Made by a program: the position numbers and the translations under genes
Part shown: positions 44,187 to 52,313 of the stretch, in pieces
How the letters are laid out: every line of letters begins with the position of its first letter
How positions within the stretch are numbered: position 1 is the stretch's first letter
Source: Alphaproteobacteria bacterium
GTDB lineage: Bacteria > Pseudomonadota > Alphaproteobacteria > Kiloniellales > DSM-21159
DNA: 64,000 nt
Assembly (NCBI GenBank): GCA_030433005.1
Contig: JAUILQ010000016.1
Span: 1 to 64,000 of the forward strand
Reading direction: 5' to 3'
The notes under the pieces: model-generated
Told to the model about the DNA's origin: nothing
Databases searched by the model: none
What the model saw: only the letters and a program-made list of their open reading frames with translations

Positions 44187-45080
44187 TCAGGCGGCCTTGC
44201 CGCTGGCCGCGATGTTGAAGAGCCGCTGCATCTCTTCGACGGCCGCCTGGTGGCCCGGGTGCGAGCGGTCCTGGTAGCGTTCGAGGAACGACCTGTCGCC
44301 CTGGTTGGCGGCGATCTTGGCCTTGGCCTCGGCGGCGCCCATCTCGCCGCCGCCGGTGACCATGCCCAGCTTGCCGTCCTCGCGCAGCATCGCGCCCACC
44401 TTGGCCATGGCCTTCAGCACCGGCGCCGAGCGGCCCATGCCGAGCTCGTCGAGCGCCGCCACGAGATCCTGGCCGCCCAGCTTCTCGGCGGCGAGGTTGG
44501 CGTCATTCATCCGGGTCTGGAACTGCGCGCCCCATTCCTTCTTCAGCGCCGCCTCGGTCTCGTCGACCTGCTTGGAGACCGCCGACTCGCGCTCGGCGGC
44601 GAAGCCGGCCATGACCTCGGACCAGCCGGGCGCCAGCGCATCGAGCTGCGCCTGGGTGATGCCGGCCTTGTGCAGGTGCGGGCGCATCGCATCGTGGAAG
44701 GCCTTGTCCTGGTCGCTGAACTCCCGGCCCTCGGGTGCCTTGATCTCGTAGCCGGTGGCTTCCTTCGGCCGGCCCAGCGCGTCCCAGCCCTCCCAGGTCG
44801 AGAAATCGCGCGCACCTTCGGGCGACTTCTTCGGCAGGGTCACCTTGTCGGCGCCCAGCTTGGCCTCGAGGTTGACGTAGGCCTTGGCCAGGTCGTCCGC
44901 GGTCTTGAAGCTGTTCCGCTCGGCCACCGTGCGGTAGTCGCCGCTGAGCTGGTCGAGCAGCGCCGGGGGCGTGGCCACGCCACCGCCCTGGCCGCCGCCC
45001 TGGCCACCCTTCGCCGCGGCCTCGCCGCCGCCCTTGCCCTCGCCGCCAGCGCCGCCGGCTTCCTGCTCCTGGTCACTCAT
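44187..45080 (-). CDS. Capsid assembly scaffolding protein
   Basis: A 297-residue acidic, helical protein between Bbp19-like and capsid genes. It starts with a Gly-rich low-complexity tail (QEAGGAGGEGKGGG type), then a DYRTVAERNSFKTADDLAKA block. Its C-terminal helix (FLERYQDRSHPGHQAAVEEM) is the capsid-binding end in T7-like scaffolds. It is removed from the procapsid before DNA packaging. Confidence 0.85.
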   Translation of the reverse strand: MSDQEQEAGGAGGEGKGGGEAAAKGGQGGGQGGGVATPPALLDQLSGDYRTVAERNSFKTADDLAKAYVNLEAKLGADKVTLPKKSPEGARDFSTWEGWDALGRPKEATGYEIKAPEGREFSDQDKAFHDAMRPHLHKAGITQAQLDALAPGWSEVMAGFAAERESAVSKQVDETEAALKKEWGAQFQTRMNDANLAAEKLGGQDLVAALDELGMGRSAPVLKAMAKVGAMLREDGKLGMVTGGGEMGAAEAKAKIAANQGDRSFLERYQDRSHPGHQAAVEEMQRLFNIAASGKAA

Positions 45081-45375
45081 CGTCGAACTGCTCCTGTTGC
45101 TTCGAGGCTGCGATGTAGTGGTCCGCGGCCTGGCGCACCGTGGCCTCGCTCATGCCGATCTGGCCCACGATGTGGTTCCAGACCTCCATGCGGGCCGCAG
45201 CCGCCGCAGTCGCGATCGGGTCGTTCGGCGCCACCAGCGGCGCACCGGGCCGGGCGCCGAGAAACGCCGCCAGATCCGCCAGCACCACCTTGCCGTCGTC
45301 GGTATTCGCCAGCGCCCGGTAGGCGTTCCGCCGGCGCGCGAAGACGTTGAAGATCCCCATCGGGTTAACGGCCAT
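45073..45375 (-). CDS. Bbp19-like small phage protein
   Basis: A 100-residue protein with the Bbp19 family plan (FNVFARRRNAYRALANT, VVLADLAAFLG, then a helix EVWNHIVGQIGMSEATVRQ). It overlaps scaffold and portal at both ends, a gene order found in Bordetella phage BPP-1 and other podoviruses. Role in assembly is unknown. Confidence 0.75.
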   Translation of the reverse strand: MAVNPMGIFNVFARRRNAYRALANTDDGKVVLADLAAFLGARPGAPLVAPNDPIATAAAAARMEVWNHIVGQIGMSEATVRQAADHYIAASKQQEQFDDE

Positions 45376-46990
45376 TGGCAGTCACCCCGGCCTGCGCGAA
45401 GTCGCGCGCGGCGGCGCCGGCGCTCTTCGCGATCTCGGCCGCCTGCGCGGCCTGTTGCGTGCGGGCCCGCTGCTCGCGCACGGCCGCCACCTGGTCGGGC
45501 GTCCGCAGGAAGCGCTCAGGCACCCCGATGATCTCGCCGGTGCCGCGCAGGGTCGCGTCACCGTCGTAGACGTCGAGCAGCGCCGGATCGGCTTGGATCA
45601 GCGGCAGGTTGGCCTCGATGTGCTGGGAGACCGCGCGCGCCTGGCTGATCCGCTGCAGCTTGGCGGTCGGCGAGACGAAGCTGACCGAATACTCGACGTC
45701 CTGCAGCTCGGCCGGCGGCGCCGGGATCAGCCCGTTGCGCAGCGCGATCATGAAGACCCGGTGCACCAGCGGCGCCAGGTACTCGACCTGAAGGCGCCCG
45801 AGGATCGGGTTGAGCACCATCATGGTCTGCTCGCTGATCTGCAGCACCTGCGTCGCCGTCATGTGCGGCTCGCGGGCGAACTTGAACAGGTCCACGAAGA
45901 ACGCCCGCTCGATCAGCGTCCGGCGGTCCTCCATGTACTGCAGGCCCAGGTCCGGCCGCGCCCCGGTGTTGATCGGCCGGATGGGGTCGCCACCGCTGCC
46001 CCGCATGTACTCCTGGCGCACGAGGTTGATCGCGCTCGGATTGACGTTGAGGCGTCCAAGCACCCCGTCGTCGATCATCATAAGCGGCGGATCCACCGCC
46101 TTCGCGAAGCCGCGCCGGGTGACCTTCGACACCTCCTGCAGCTCCTTCACGTCGGCAAGCGCCTTGCGCCCACAGCCGCGGCCGTAGATCTCGCCGGGAC
46201 GCACTGCCCAGCGCGGCACCGCATAGGGGAACTCCTGGAACCCCGACTCCTTCAGCACGTGGGCGCCCTGGACCAGCACATGGCAGCTCGAGAAGGCCAT
46301 GTTGCGCGCGTCGGGCAGATCTCCGTCGCGCTCCAGCCGGGGCTCGACCGCGTGCACCACCTCCACGTCGCAGGTGTCGCAGTCCTTGCCGTCCAGCCGC
46401 TTGCGCAGCTGCTCCGGCAGCGCCTCGGCACCGTAGCGCTGCGCGGCCTGGCGCGGCGAGAGCATGAATTTCCGGTAAAGGGTGTCGACCACCCCCTCGT
46501 CGCCCTCGCAGGCGTAGCACTCGCCCAGCGGGCGGGCCGAGAACAGCGGATAGCCGCTGGCCGCTTCCTCGATGAACATGATCCCGGTGCCGAAGGTGCC
46601 GAGATCCTGGTAGGTCTCGTGCGCCTCCGGCTGGAACCGCGTCGAGGGCTTGTTGAAGATGCCGAACATGACCGTCGAGGCTTGGTCAAGCCAGCGCCGC
46701 ACCGCCACCCGACGCTTCAGCCGCTCGTCGTCGACCGTGAGTGCCAGCCAGGGCACCGTCGGGTTCGTCAGCATGTGATGCAGGCCGGCCGACAGCACCT
46801 CGGCGGCGTACTCGCCGGTGCCGTCGTAGACCTTCCTACGGGTTTTCGTGCCCCGGGTGATGGTCTCGCCCTGGAACTGCGACGCGTCGGGGTAGATCAG
46901 CTCTCGGATCTCGGTCCAGACCGCGGCATGGTTGGTCCGGGTGCGCTCCAGCTCGCTCTGGCGCTGGAGAATTCGCTGCGGATCGGCCAT
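45365..46990 (-). CDS. Head-tail connector / portal protein
   Basis: The 541-residue portal. The N-terminus carries the family block WTEIRELIYPDASQFQ, and the central RRGFAKAVDPPLMMIDDGVL together with QEYMRGSGGDPIRPIN fits the Head-tail connector family of T7-like phages. The C-terminal helix-rich end (RTPDQVAAVREQRARTQQ) is typical. It forms the dodecameric DNA channel. Overlaps the Bbp19-like gene by 11 bp. Confidence 0.9.
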   Translation of the reverse strand: MADPQRILQRQSELERTRTNHAAVWTEIRELIYPDASQFQGETITRGTKTRRKVYDGTGEYAAEVLSAGLHHMLTNPTVPWLALTVDDERLKRRVAVRRWLDQASTVMFGIFNKPSTRFQPEAHETYQDLGTFGTGIMFIEEAASGYPLFSARPLGECYACEGDEGVVDTLYRKFMLSPRQAAQRYGAEALPEQLRKRLDGKDCDTCDVEVVHAVEPRLERDGDLPDARNMAFSSCHVLVQGAHVLKESGFQEFPYAVPRWAVRPGEIYGRGCGRKALADVKELQEVSKVTRRGFAKAVDPPLMMIDDGVLGRLNVNPSAINLVRQEYMRGSGGDPIRPINTGARPDLGLQYMEDRRTLIERAFFVDLFKFAREPHMTATQVLQISEQTMMVLNPILGRLQVEYLAPLVHRVFMIALRNGLIPAPPAELQDVEYSVSFVSPTAKLQRISQARAVSQHIEANLPLIQADPALLDVYDGDATLRGTGEIIGVPERFLRTPDQVAAVREQRARTQQAAQAAEIAKSAGAAARDFAQAGVTANGR

Positions 46991-46991
46991 C

Positions 46992-47417
46992 TCAGGCCCC
47001 CAGCAGGCCCCGGCGACGCACCGGGGCGGGCTCGGTGACCCCCAGGCCGCCCGTCAGCAGGGTCGATCGCCGGCCGGAAGCGGCGGCAAGCGCGCGGCGC
47101 GCCTCTCTCGAGGCCTCTTCCTGTGCCCTCTGCTCGGCAGAGGGGCCGTTGGACCGCTCGACGGAGGCCAGCTGCGGCACGGCAGCCGCGGGTTCGGGCG
47201 CCGGCGGGGCGGCAGGGGGGCGCGAAGTGGATTCGAGCTCCTGGCGCTGCCGGTTTTCGTAGTCCTGCACGTCGCCCGGCTTGCTCAGGTCGTAGGTATG
47301 CCCGTAGGCCCGCACGATCTGCTTGGGCGGCTCCGGCGGCTTGGGGGTCTTCGGAGAGATCGCGCCCATCAGGGGCCCGAACAGTCCACCGACGCCGCCA
47401 GCGATAGGACCAGTCAT
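46992..47417 (-). CDS. Virion-associated protein upstream of the portal
   Basis: A 141-residue protein with an N-terminal GGVGGLFGPLMGAI hydrophobic stretch, a Pro-rich linker and a C-terminal STLLTGGLGVTEPAPVRRR. The C-terminal TGGLG motif is found in short proteins next to portal genes of other podoviruses. It starts the transcription unit that includes portal, Bbp19-like and scaffold genes. Confidence 0.65.
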   Translation of the reverse strand: MTGPIAGGVGGLFGPLMGAISPKTPKPPEPPKQIVRAYGHTYDLSKPGDVQDYENRQRQELESTSRPPAAPPAPEPAAAVPQLASVERSNGPSAEQRAQEEASREARRALAAASGRRSTLLTGGLGVTEPAPVRRRGLLGA

Positions 47418-47421
47418 GGAG

Positions 47422-47453
47422 AGCTCCCGCTTGCGGCGCTCATAGGGCTGCCG
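47422..47453 (-). promoter_or_regulatory. Leader hairpin before the 46992 gene
   Basis: Arms GAGC/GCTC and CCG/CGG around a CTTG loop (as read on the plus strand) next to AGGGCTGCC; the same arrangement precedes the capsid gene. It lies between the late promoter-like motif and the start codon. Confidence 0.4.
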
Positions 47454-47467
47454 AGCGTGTCGAGGCG

Positions 47468-47483
47468 CAACGAACGGGGCTTA
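47468..47483 (-). promoter_or_regulatory. Late promoter-like motif, copy 4 (portal unit)
   Basis: Minus-strand TAA-N5-GTTCGTTG (N5 = GCCCC), 51 bp before the start at 47417; the TAA is not a stop of the upstream terminase gene, which ends with TGA at 47498. A partial fifth copy (GTTCGTTG without the TAA) lies at 50462-50469. Confidence 0.6.
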
Positions 47484-47497
47484 GCAGGGGCAGGGCC

Positions 47498-48997
47498 TCA
47501 GTCCTCCGCCTCAGCGTACTGCTGCCGGCCGCGGTTGCCGATGAACTGCCCGTCTGGATAGTCCTCGGAGATCGCATAGCTCTGCCGCGGCCCGGAATGC
47601 CGGCGCTGCCGCAGCAGCACCTGGTCGTACTCGCCGCCGCCGATCATCAGGTACTGCAGCGCGTCGTGAGGGTGGCTGAACTCGTTTTTGACCGGCTCCT
47701 GCTGGAACATCAGGCCGCTGGCGGTCTTGATCTGGCGGTAGTGGTAGCCGCCATTGAAGCCCTTCCGCAGCCGCTCGCACTTCGGCGAGATCAGGATGCC
47801 GGGCTTGCCGTCGATCAGGCGAGAGAGCGGCAGGCGGACGGACTCCAGCCGCGGCGCCAGGGCGTTGTCGGGGAGCGGCGCCGAGCGCCAGTCGATCAGC
47901 GAGTCCTCGCGCAGAATGTCGACGGTCGCGCGCTCGTCCCTGTCGCCGGCGGCGCGGCTCCCAGCGGCCGGATCGATCCAGCCCGTTATCTTGCGACCAC
48001 CCTGCAGCCAGGCGCCGTAGTGCTGTCGCAGCCATGCGTTCGCGGCGGCGCGGAAGCGCTGAATCCCGAAACCGTCGGCACAGAGCTCGTCGACCAGGAG
48101 CCAGCGGCCGTCAGACAGCTGCTGCCCGAGCACGATCGCCGGCATCAGGCCCGGATCGCCACCGATCAGCAGAGGCAGCTCGGGCACCGGCTCGATCGGC
48201 TCCTTTGCGCAGTGCAGGTTGTCGACATACCCGGGATAGACCGGCTCGCCGTGCTTCACGAAGCCGTAGTTGCCCTTGACGTAGACGTTCACCCAATCCT
48301 GGTCGTTCGCCGACACCAGGCGGTCGTAATAGCCCTCGTCGAGGTTCTGGATGTTCTCGGCCTCGGGGCTGTCGCCGGCCGGCTGGGCGAAGAACTCCCA
48401 GCCCTTCGGCCGCTCCAGCTCGGCCTTGCGATACCACCAGTGCTGATCGTCCGGCGGGTTCGTGTCCATCATGATGCCGCGCCAGCTCGGGCCGCCCTCG
48501 GCCTTCGGCGGGAAGCGCCCGACGCGGCCCGTCAGGGCCTGCACGATAGCGAACGGCACCTCGCGGGCCTCGTTGACCCAAGCGCCGGTCAGCTCGAGCG
48601 AGAGCAGCTTCTTGACGTCATCCTCGCGGTCGAGCGCGATGAACCAGACCTCCATGTCCCATAGGGTGCCGTCGGGGAGATCCGCCTTGATCTCGTGCCG
48701 GAAGGGCGCGTCGTTGACCTTCCGGCCGAAGTCCTCAGGCACCCACTCGTGCCAGGTCTTCATGGTGGTCATCCGGAGCTCGCCGTAGGTGTTCCGGATG
48801 ATCGCCCAGCGCGTGCGGCGTCGATTCCGGGTGTCGGGCGCCTGCATCTGCGCGCGGGTCACCACGTCGATCGAGCAGGCAACCGACTTGCCCGAACCGA
48901 TGGGCCCGCGAAGCCCGCGAACGAAGGCGGGCGAAGCGTGAAAGCTCGCCGTGGTCGGTCCCGCGGGCGCGTACCGCTTGATGAAGGGCTCAGGCAT
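47498..48997 (-). CDS. terL: Terminase large subunit
   Basis: The 499-residue packaging motor. The Walker A motif is GPIGSGKSVA (Lys37), and a Walker B-like segment follows as LELTGAWVNEAREV. The C-terminal nuclease domain shows IGGDPGLMPAIV and GWIDPAAGSRA as acidic metal-binding blocks. It is of the podovirus terminase-like type. It overlaps terS by 8 bp. Confidence 0.92.
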   Translation of the reverse strand: MPEPFIKRYAPAGPTTASFHASPAFVRGLRGPIGSGKSVACSIDVVTRAQMQAPDTRNRRRTRWAIIRNTYGELRMTTMKTWHEWVPEDFGRKVNDAPFRHEIKADLPDGTLWDMEVWFIALDREDDVKKLLSLELTGAWVNEAREVPFAIVQALTGRVGRFPPKAEGGPSWRGIMMDTNPPDDQHWWYRKAELERPKGWEFFAQPAGDSPEAENIQNLDEGYYDRLVSANDQDWVNVYVKGNYGFVKHGEPVYPGYVDNLHCAKEPIEPVPELPLLIGGDPGLMPAIVLGQQLSDGRWLLVDELCADGFGIQRFRAAANAWLRQHYGAWLQGGRKITGWIDPAAGSRAAGDRDERATVDILREDSLIDWRSAPLPDNALAPRLESVRLPLSRLIDGKPGILISPKCERLRKGFNGGYHYRQIKTASGLMFQQEPVKNEFSHPHDALQYLMIGGGEYDQVLLRQRRHSGPRQSYAISEDYPDGQFIGNRGRQQYAEAED

Positions 48998-49430
48998 CCA
49001 CGACCGGCCCCTCGATGACCTTGGCGGCCCCGTCCTGCCGGCCGAAGTCGACCCCGTTGATCTGGATCACGAAGCCCTGCGCGTTGCCGGGCGTCTTGTC
49101 CTTCAGGAAGCCCTCGAGCTTGTGCTTGTGCTCGATCGCCTTCGTCAGAGCCATGGGGTTCTTGTTGTCCTTGCAGAACTTGATCGCCTCGTCCGCCTCC
49201 TTGATCGCGTCCTCGATATCGCGGCCGGTCTTCTCCCTGATCTCCGCCTTGCGGCGATCGAGCTCCGCCTTGACCGGCTCCTGCTGCAGCAGCTTCCAGC
49301 CGCGCGTTTTCGCCGACTTCGGCGCGTAGCCGGCCGCGATCGCCGAGCGCGTCGCGTCCGAGGTCTTCAGGTACTCTTCGACGAACCGCATGCGCTGCGG
49401 GTCGAGGTCGTCGCTCTGCTTTCCCGGCAT
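48990..49430 (-). CDS. terS: Terminase small subunit
   Basis: A 146-residue DNA-recognition subunit. The N-terminal HTH is visible (RMRFVEEYLKTSDATRSAI, AAGYAPKSAKTRGWKLLQ), followed by oligomerisation helices and a C-terminal FVIQINGVDFG for contact with TerL. This is the terminase_2-type plan. The start at 49430 opens the family sequence. Confidence 0.85.
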   Translation of the reverse strand: MPGKQSDDLDPQRMRFVEEYLKTSDATRSAIAAGYAPKSAKTRGWKLLQQEPVKAELDRRKAEIREKTGRDIEDAIKEADEAIKFCKDNKNPMALTKAIEHKHKLEGFLKDKTPGNAQGFVIQINGVDFGRQDGAAKVIEGPVVDA

Positions 49431-49432
49431 CG

Positions 49433-49624
49433 TCAGTCCTCGCGCAGAGGCCGCTCGCCTCGCGCCAGCTGCCGGTAGCCCTCGCGGTCTTCCTCGGCCA
49501 GCGCCAGCCAGCAGGTCCGCGTTACGGGCCAGGTGTCGACCGCGCCGTCCCCCAGCGTGTCGTGCTCGTAGAGCTTGATCGCCAGCAGCTCGACGGTCGG
49601 GTCCGCAATCAGCGCCATGGTCAC
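49433..49624 (-). CDS. Small hypothetical phage protein
   Basis: A 63-residue soluble protein preceding terS by 2 bp and overlapping the upstream gene's stop (GTGA, GTG start; an ATG two codons on is possible). The Trp-rich middle (DTWPVTRTCWLALAEEDR) is not matched to a family. Tight packing with terS suggests it belongs to the packaging unit. Confidence 0.5.
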   Translation of the reverse strand: MTMALIADPTVELLAIKLYEHDTLGDGAVDTWPVTRTCWLALAEEDREGYRQLARGERPLRED

Positions 49625-49896
49625 AGGCCTCCCAGGGCCGCCGGCGAGGCCGGCAAGGGAATGTCACGGCCGCTGTCACGGCCTGTCACGCCGCCAGGGA
49701 CGATCTGCGACGTCAGCCGCAGCGTGCCGTCCTCGAAGCCGATCGAGTGCTGGATGCTGTACCGCTCGGCCAGCTGCGCCGGCGTCAGGCCCTCCAGGAG
49801 CATGAGGTTGAGCAGGCGCCGCTCGATCGCGCGGAAGTGCCGAAGGTGCGCATCCTCGACAGCCGACCGAAGCATGTCCGACAGCAGGTCGCTCAC
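49621..49896 (-). CDS. Small hypothetical phage protein
   Basis: A 91-residue protein starting at a GTG within a GTGA overlap. A helical N-terminal half (LRSAVEDAHLRHFRAIERRL) is followed by LNLMLLEGLTPAQLAERYS, a possible short HTH, and a Gly-rich tail. Function unknown; the HTH-like part could relate to packaging-site recognition. Confidence 0.5.
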   Translation of the reverse strand: MSDLLSDMLRSAVEDAHLRHFRAIERRLLNLMLLEGLTPAQLAERYSIQHSIGFEDGTLRLTSQIVPGGVTGRDSGRDIPLPASPAALGGL

Positions 49897-50015
49897 CGTG
49901 ACAGCCTCCGGAAGAGCCGCCGAAGCCGCCGCACCTCGAGGCCATACCCCGAAGCCGCAGCCCCGCAGAGCAGCAGCAGCGCCAGGATCAGGACCAGCTT
50001 GATGATGATCAGCAT
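49893..50015 (-). CDS. Small single-span membrane peptide
   Basis: A 40-residue peptide with one strong transmembrane helix (MLIIIKLVLILALLLLCGA) and a basic C-terminal tail (RRLRRLFRRLSR). Such peptides occur at the head of late regions; an early membrane effect on the host or a pinholin-like role are possible. Only the ATG at 50015 gives a compact membrane protein. Confidence 0.5.
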   Translation of the reverse strand: MLIIIKLVLILALLLLCGAAASGYGLEVRRLRRLFRRLSR

Positions 50016-50231
50016 GGCCAACCTCGGGAGAGGGTCACGCGAGGCACTAGAGAGAGCAGGACGGGGCGGCGGTTGCTGGGCGCGCGCGATTTCGGGCCCC
50101 GGGGGCCTCGGATCGGCCGGCAGAGGCACCACCCCCAGGCCCCCTGCGCCATTCCCCGGGCAGTCCGGAGCGCTCGGAAGCCGCTCGACAGCGCGGAGTG
50201 AAAGCTAACCGCTTGATCCTGCTTGGCTTGT

Positions 50232-50252
50232 ACCATCCTTCCGGAGGATGGT
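50232..50252. promoter_or_regulatory. Perfect 8-bp stem hairpin
   Basis: ACCATCCT and AGGATGGT flank the 5-nt loop TCCGG. No T-run follows, so it is more likely a protein-binding site, an mRNA processing signal or packaging-related element than a terminator. Confidence 0.45.
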
Positions 50253-50802
50253 GCACCCTGGATCCGCCGCCCGGTGCTGCTGCGGGTCGTGTACGCGACG
50301 GCGGAGTGCGTGTCGTTAACCCCATCCCGGTTAAGTCCGTCGTCCGTCAATCCGCAGAACCGCTTGCGGTCGGCCTGCACTGGCGCGGGTGTCGTCACCT
50401 GCTGTGTTCCCTGCTGCTCGGCCTGCATGGGGTTACCAGTGACACCAGGGCAGCGAGGCGACAACGAACGGCCGAGAGACCGGAGCCGGTGAGCTGCGGT
50501 GCTGGTGACCTGGCGCTGTTCCGTCCCGGGTCTCGGGAAGCGCCGGCGAGGGCTGAGGGTCTGAAGGATGCTCGGCAGGCGGTGCGGGTTGAGCGAGCGC
50601 GGCTAGGTCGGCGGAGAACGGAGCGAGCGGAGAGGTAGAGACCGCGCGCGAGGGCGCCACACCTTCCGACGCTCCTACAACGCACATCGGTTTCGCTTTT
50701 CGCATGTCAGCCGATTTCAAGGGCTTGGCGGGCCCGGTGCTGTTCGGCGCGGCAACGCTGTTGTGCCGACGTCGGAACAAGGGCGCCGGTGATGGATGGG
50801 GC

Positions 50803-50831
50803 TTGACTGTAACACAATGTGCTCGTATGTG
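50803..50831 (+). promoter_or_regulatory. Sigma-70 promoter with internal operator, DUF932 gene
   Basis: TTGACT (50803-50808), 17-bp spacer, TATGTG (50826-50831). The spacer holds TGTAACACAATGTG (50808-50821), whose core CACA-N-TGTG is a palindrome and which differs by one base from the minus-strand sequence at 25432-25445. A repressor bound between -35 and -10 would block this promoter. Confidence 0.6.
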
Positions 50832-50899
50832 TTCTTTCGTCACACGGTGGCAGGTAGCCGCTCCCATCCATCGAACCGAGAGCAACAGGAGACGATCCC

Positions 50900-51763
50900 A
50901 TGCGGTACATGCGTTCTATGAGCAACGGCGGCGGCATCATGGCGCGGGGCGAGCAGGCCCTTGAGCTGGAGCAGATCCGGGCGGCGGTGCCGTCGATCTT
51001 CGCGGAGCAGCCCCACGAGAGCCGTTCGCAGCGCTACGCCTACATCCCGACGGCGGAAGTGCTCGGCGGGCTGATCAAGGAAGGCTTCCGGCCGTTCTTC
51101 GCCCAGCAGGCGCGGACCCGCGTCGAGGGCAAGCAGGACTTCACCAAGCACATGGTCCGCCTGCGGCACGCTTCGCGCGCCAACGACCGCGGCGAGGCTC
51201 ACGAGATCATCATGATCAACTCGCACGACGGGACGTCGTCCTACCAGTTGATCAACGGGGTGTTCCGGTTCGTCTGCTGCAACGGCCTCTTCACGGGCGA
51301 GAAGTTCGGGGAGACCAAGGTGATGCACACCGGCGACGCGGTCTCGAAGGTCATCGAGGGCGCCTATACCGTCCTCGAAGACGCGCCGCGCGTCATGGAG
51401 CAGGTCGACGCCATGAAGGCGCTTCCGCTCGACCGCGACGAAAGCCTCGCCTTCGCCCGGGCCGCTCGCGCGCTGCGGTACGAGGACACCAGCAAGGCGC
51501 CCATCGAGGCCGACCGGCTGCTGTTGCCGCGCCGGCATGACGACGCGGGCGAGGACCTGTGGGCGACCTTCAACCGGGTGCAGGAGAACGTCATTCGCGG
51601 CGGGCAGCGGGGATGGACGCGCACCGACCGGGGCGAGGTCCGCCGGACGTCCGTCCGCGAGGTCAAAGGCATCGACCAGAACAAGGCCCTCAACCGGGCC
51701 CTCTGGACGCTGGCCGAGGAAATGGGCCGGCTGAAGGGCGTCCCGCTCGCCGCTGCCGCCTAG
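50900..51763 (+). CDS. DUF932 family protein
   Basis: A 287-residue protein of the phage/plasmid DUF932 family. The family blocks are SRSQRYAYIPTAEVLGGLIK, a central HEIIMINSHDGTSSYQLING with a VFRFVCCNGL continuation, and a C-terminal LWATFNRVQENVIRGG. Relatives are carried by many plasmids and phages as early genes, possibly anti-defence or replication-linked. The start at 50900 has a CAGGAG site; an internal Met (50939) is possible. Its own promoter lies 70 bp upstream. Confidence 0.8.
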   Translation: MRYMRSMSNGGGIMARGEQALELEQIRAAVPSIFAEQPHESRSQRYAYIPTAEVLGGLIKEGFRPFFAQQARTRVEGKQDFTKHMVRLRHASRANDRGEAHEIIMINSHDGTSSYQLINGVFRFVCCNGLFTGEKFGETKVMHTGDAVSKVIEGAYTVLEDAPRVMEQVDAMKALPLDRDESLAFARAARALRYEDTSKAPIEADRLLLPRRHDDAGEDLWATFNRVQENVIRGGQRGWTRTDRGEVRRTSVREVKGIDQNKALNRALWTLAEEMGRLKGVPLAAAA

Positions 51764-51838
51764 GCGGCTTGGCAAGGGCGCCGGGTGGCACAGAAGCCCG
51801 GCGCCCGTCCAAGCCGCCGCCAGACGAAGGAGAGAGCT

Positions 51839-52261
51839 ATGGCCATGGAGCCGCCGCGCTGGGCATCGGAGCCGCTGGCCATCGGCCGGCACGAGTGGCG
51901 GATGGTGTCGTTTGACGGCAGCACCGTCGAATACCAGTGGCGCACCGCTGGGGCCTTGGTCTGGAATCGGGCCCGAGACTGGCCGTCCTACGACTTCAAC
52001 AACGGACAGACCCTCGGGCTTCCCTCGCGCCTGCGGTGCCTTCACGCCGCCAACCGCGATTGGAAGGAACGGGCGCAGGCCGAGGCGCTGCCGCTGGACT
52101 TCGGCGCCGCCGACCAGCGGGCCCTCGATCCGGCCGAGCGGCAGCGGCGAGCCGAGGCCGAGCGCTTGGAGCTGCTGCAGCGCAGCCGCATGCGGTCGAC
52201 CAAGGCGCAGGCCGACGCGGGCCCGCTCTTCTGCCGACAGATCGACCTGGAAGACTACTAG
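51839..52261 (+). CDS. Hypothetical phage protein following DUF932
   Basis: A 140-residue cytosolic protein starting 75 bp after the DUF932 gene, with GGAGAGAG before the ATG. It is rich in Trp and Arg (RHEWRMVSFDGSTVEYQW) with a charged helical C-terminal half (RQRRAEAERLELLQRSR). No family recognised. Probably co-transcribed with the DUF932 gene; convergent with the early block. Confidence 0.55.
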   Translation: MAMEPPRWASEPLAIGRHEWRMVSFDGSTVEYQWRTAGALVWNRARDWPSYDFNNGQTLGLPSRLRCLHAANRDWKERAQAEALPLDFGAADQRALDPAERQRRAEAERLELLQRSRMRSTKAQADAGPLFCRQIDLEDY

Positions 52262-52313
52262 TCCCGAACTCGCGTTCAGCGTCGTAGGGCTGGCGGCCAT
52301 GGCACCGCCAGCC

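Larger units (their letters stand above)
50016..50899. other. Divergent late/early control region
   Basis: No gene is supported in these 884 bp; the frames on both strands lack starts and family sense. It lies between the late minus-strand block and the DUF932 plus-strand pair and is rich in signals: a hairpin (50232-50252), an inverted TTAACC/GGTTAA repeat (about 50315-50335), a GTGACA...CAGCGA site (50439-50456), a partial late motif (50462-50469) and a good promoter (50803-50831). Confidence 0.5.

Noticed and set aside
27383-50015. Gene transfer agent instead of a phage
   Set aside because: The holin is of GTA type, but the capsid, portal and tail genes are T7-like podoviral, and an integrase with a perfect att duplication is present. 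GTAs have no att sites.
50198-50638. Plus- and minus-strand frames in the late control region (also 50433-50885)
   Set aside because: No start signals, no similarity and Pro/Arg/Ala-rich shadow-like composition; the region is full of regulatory repeats.
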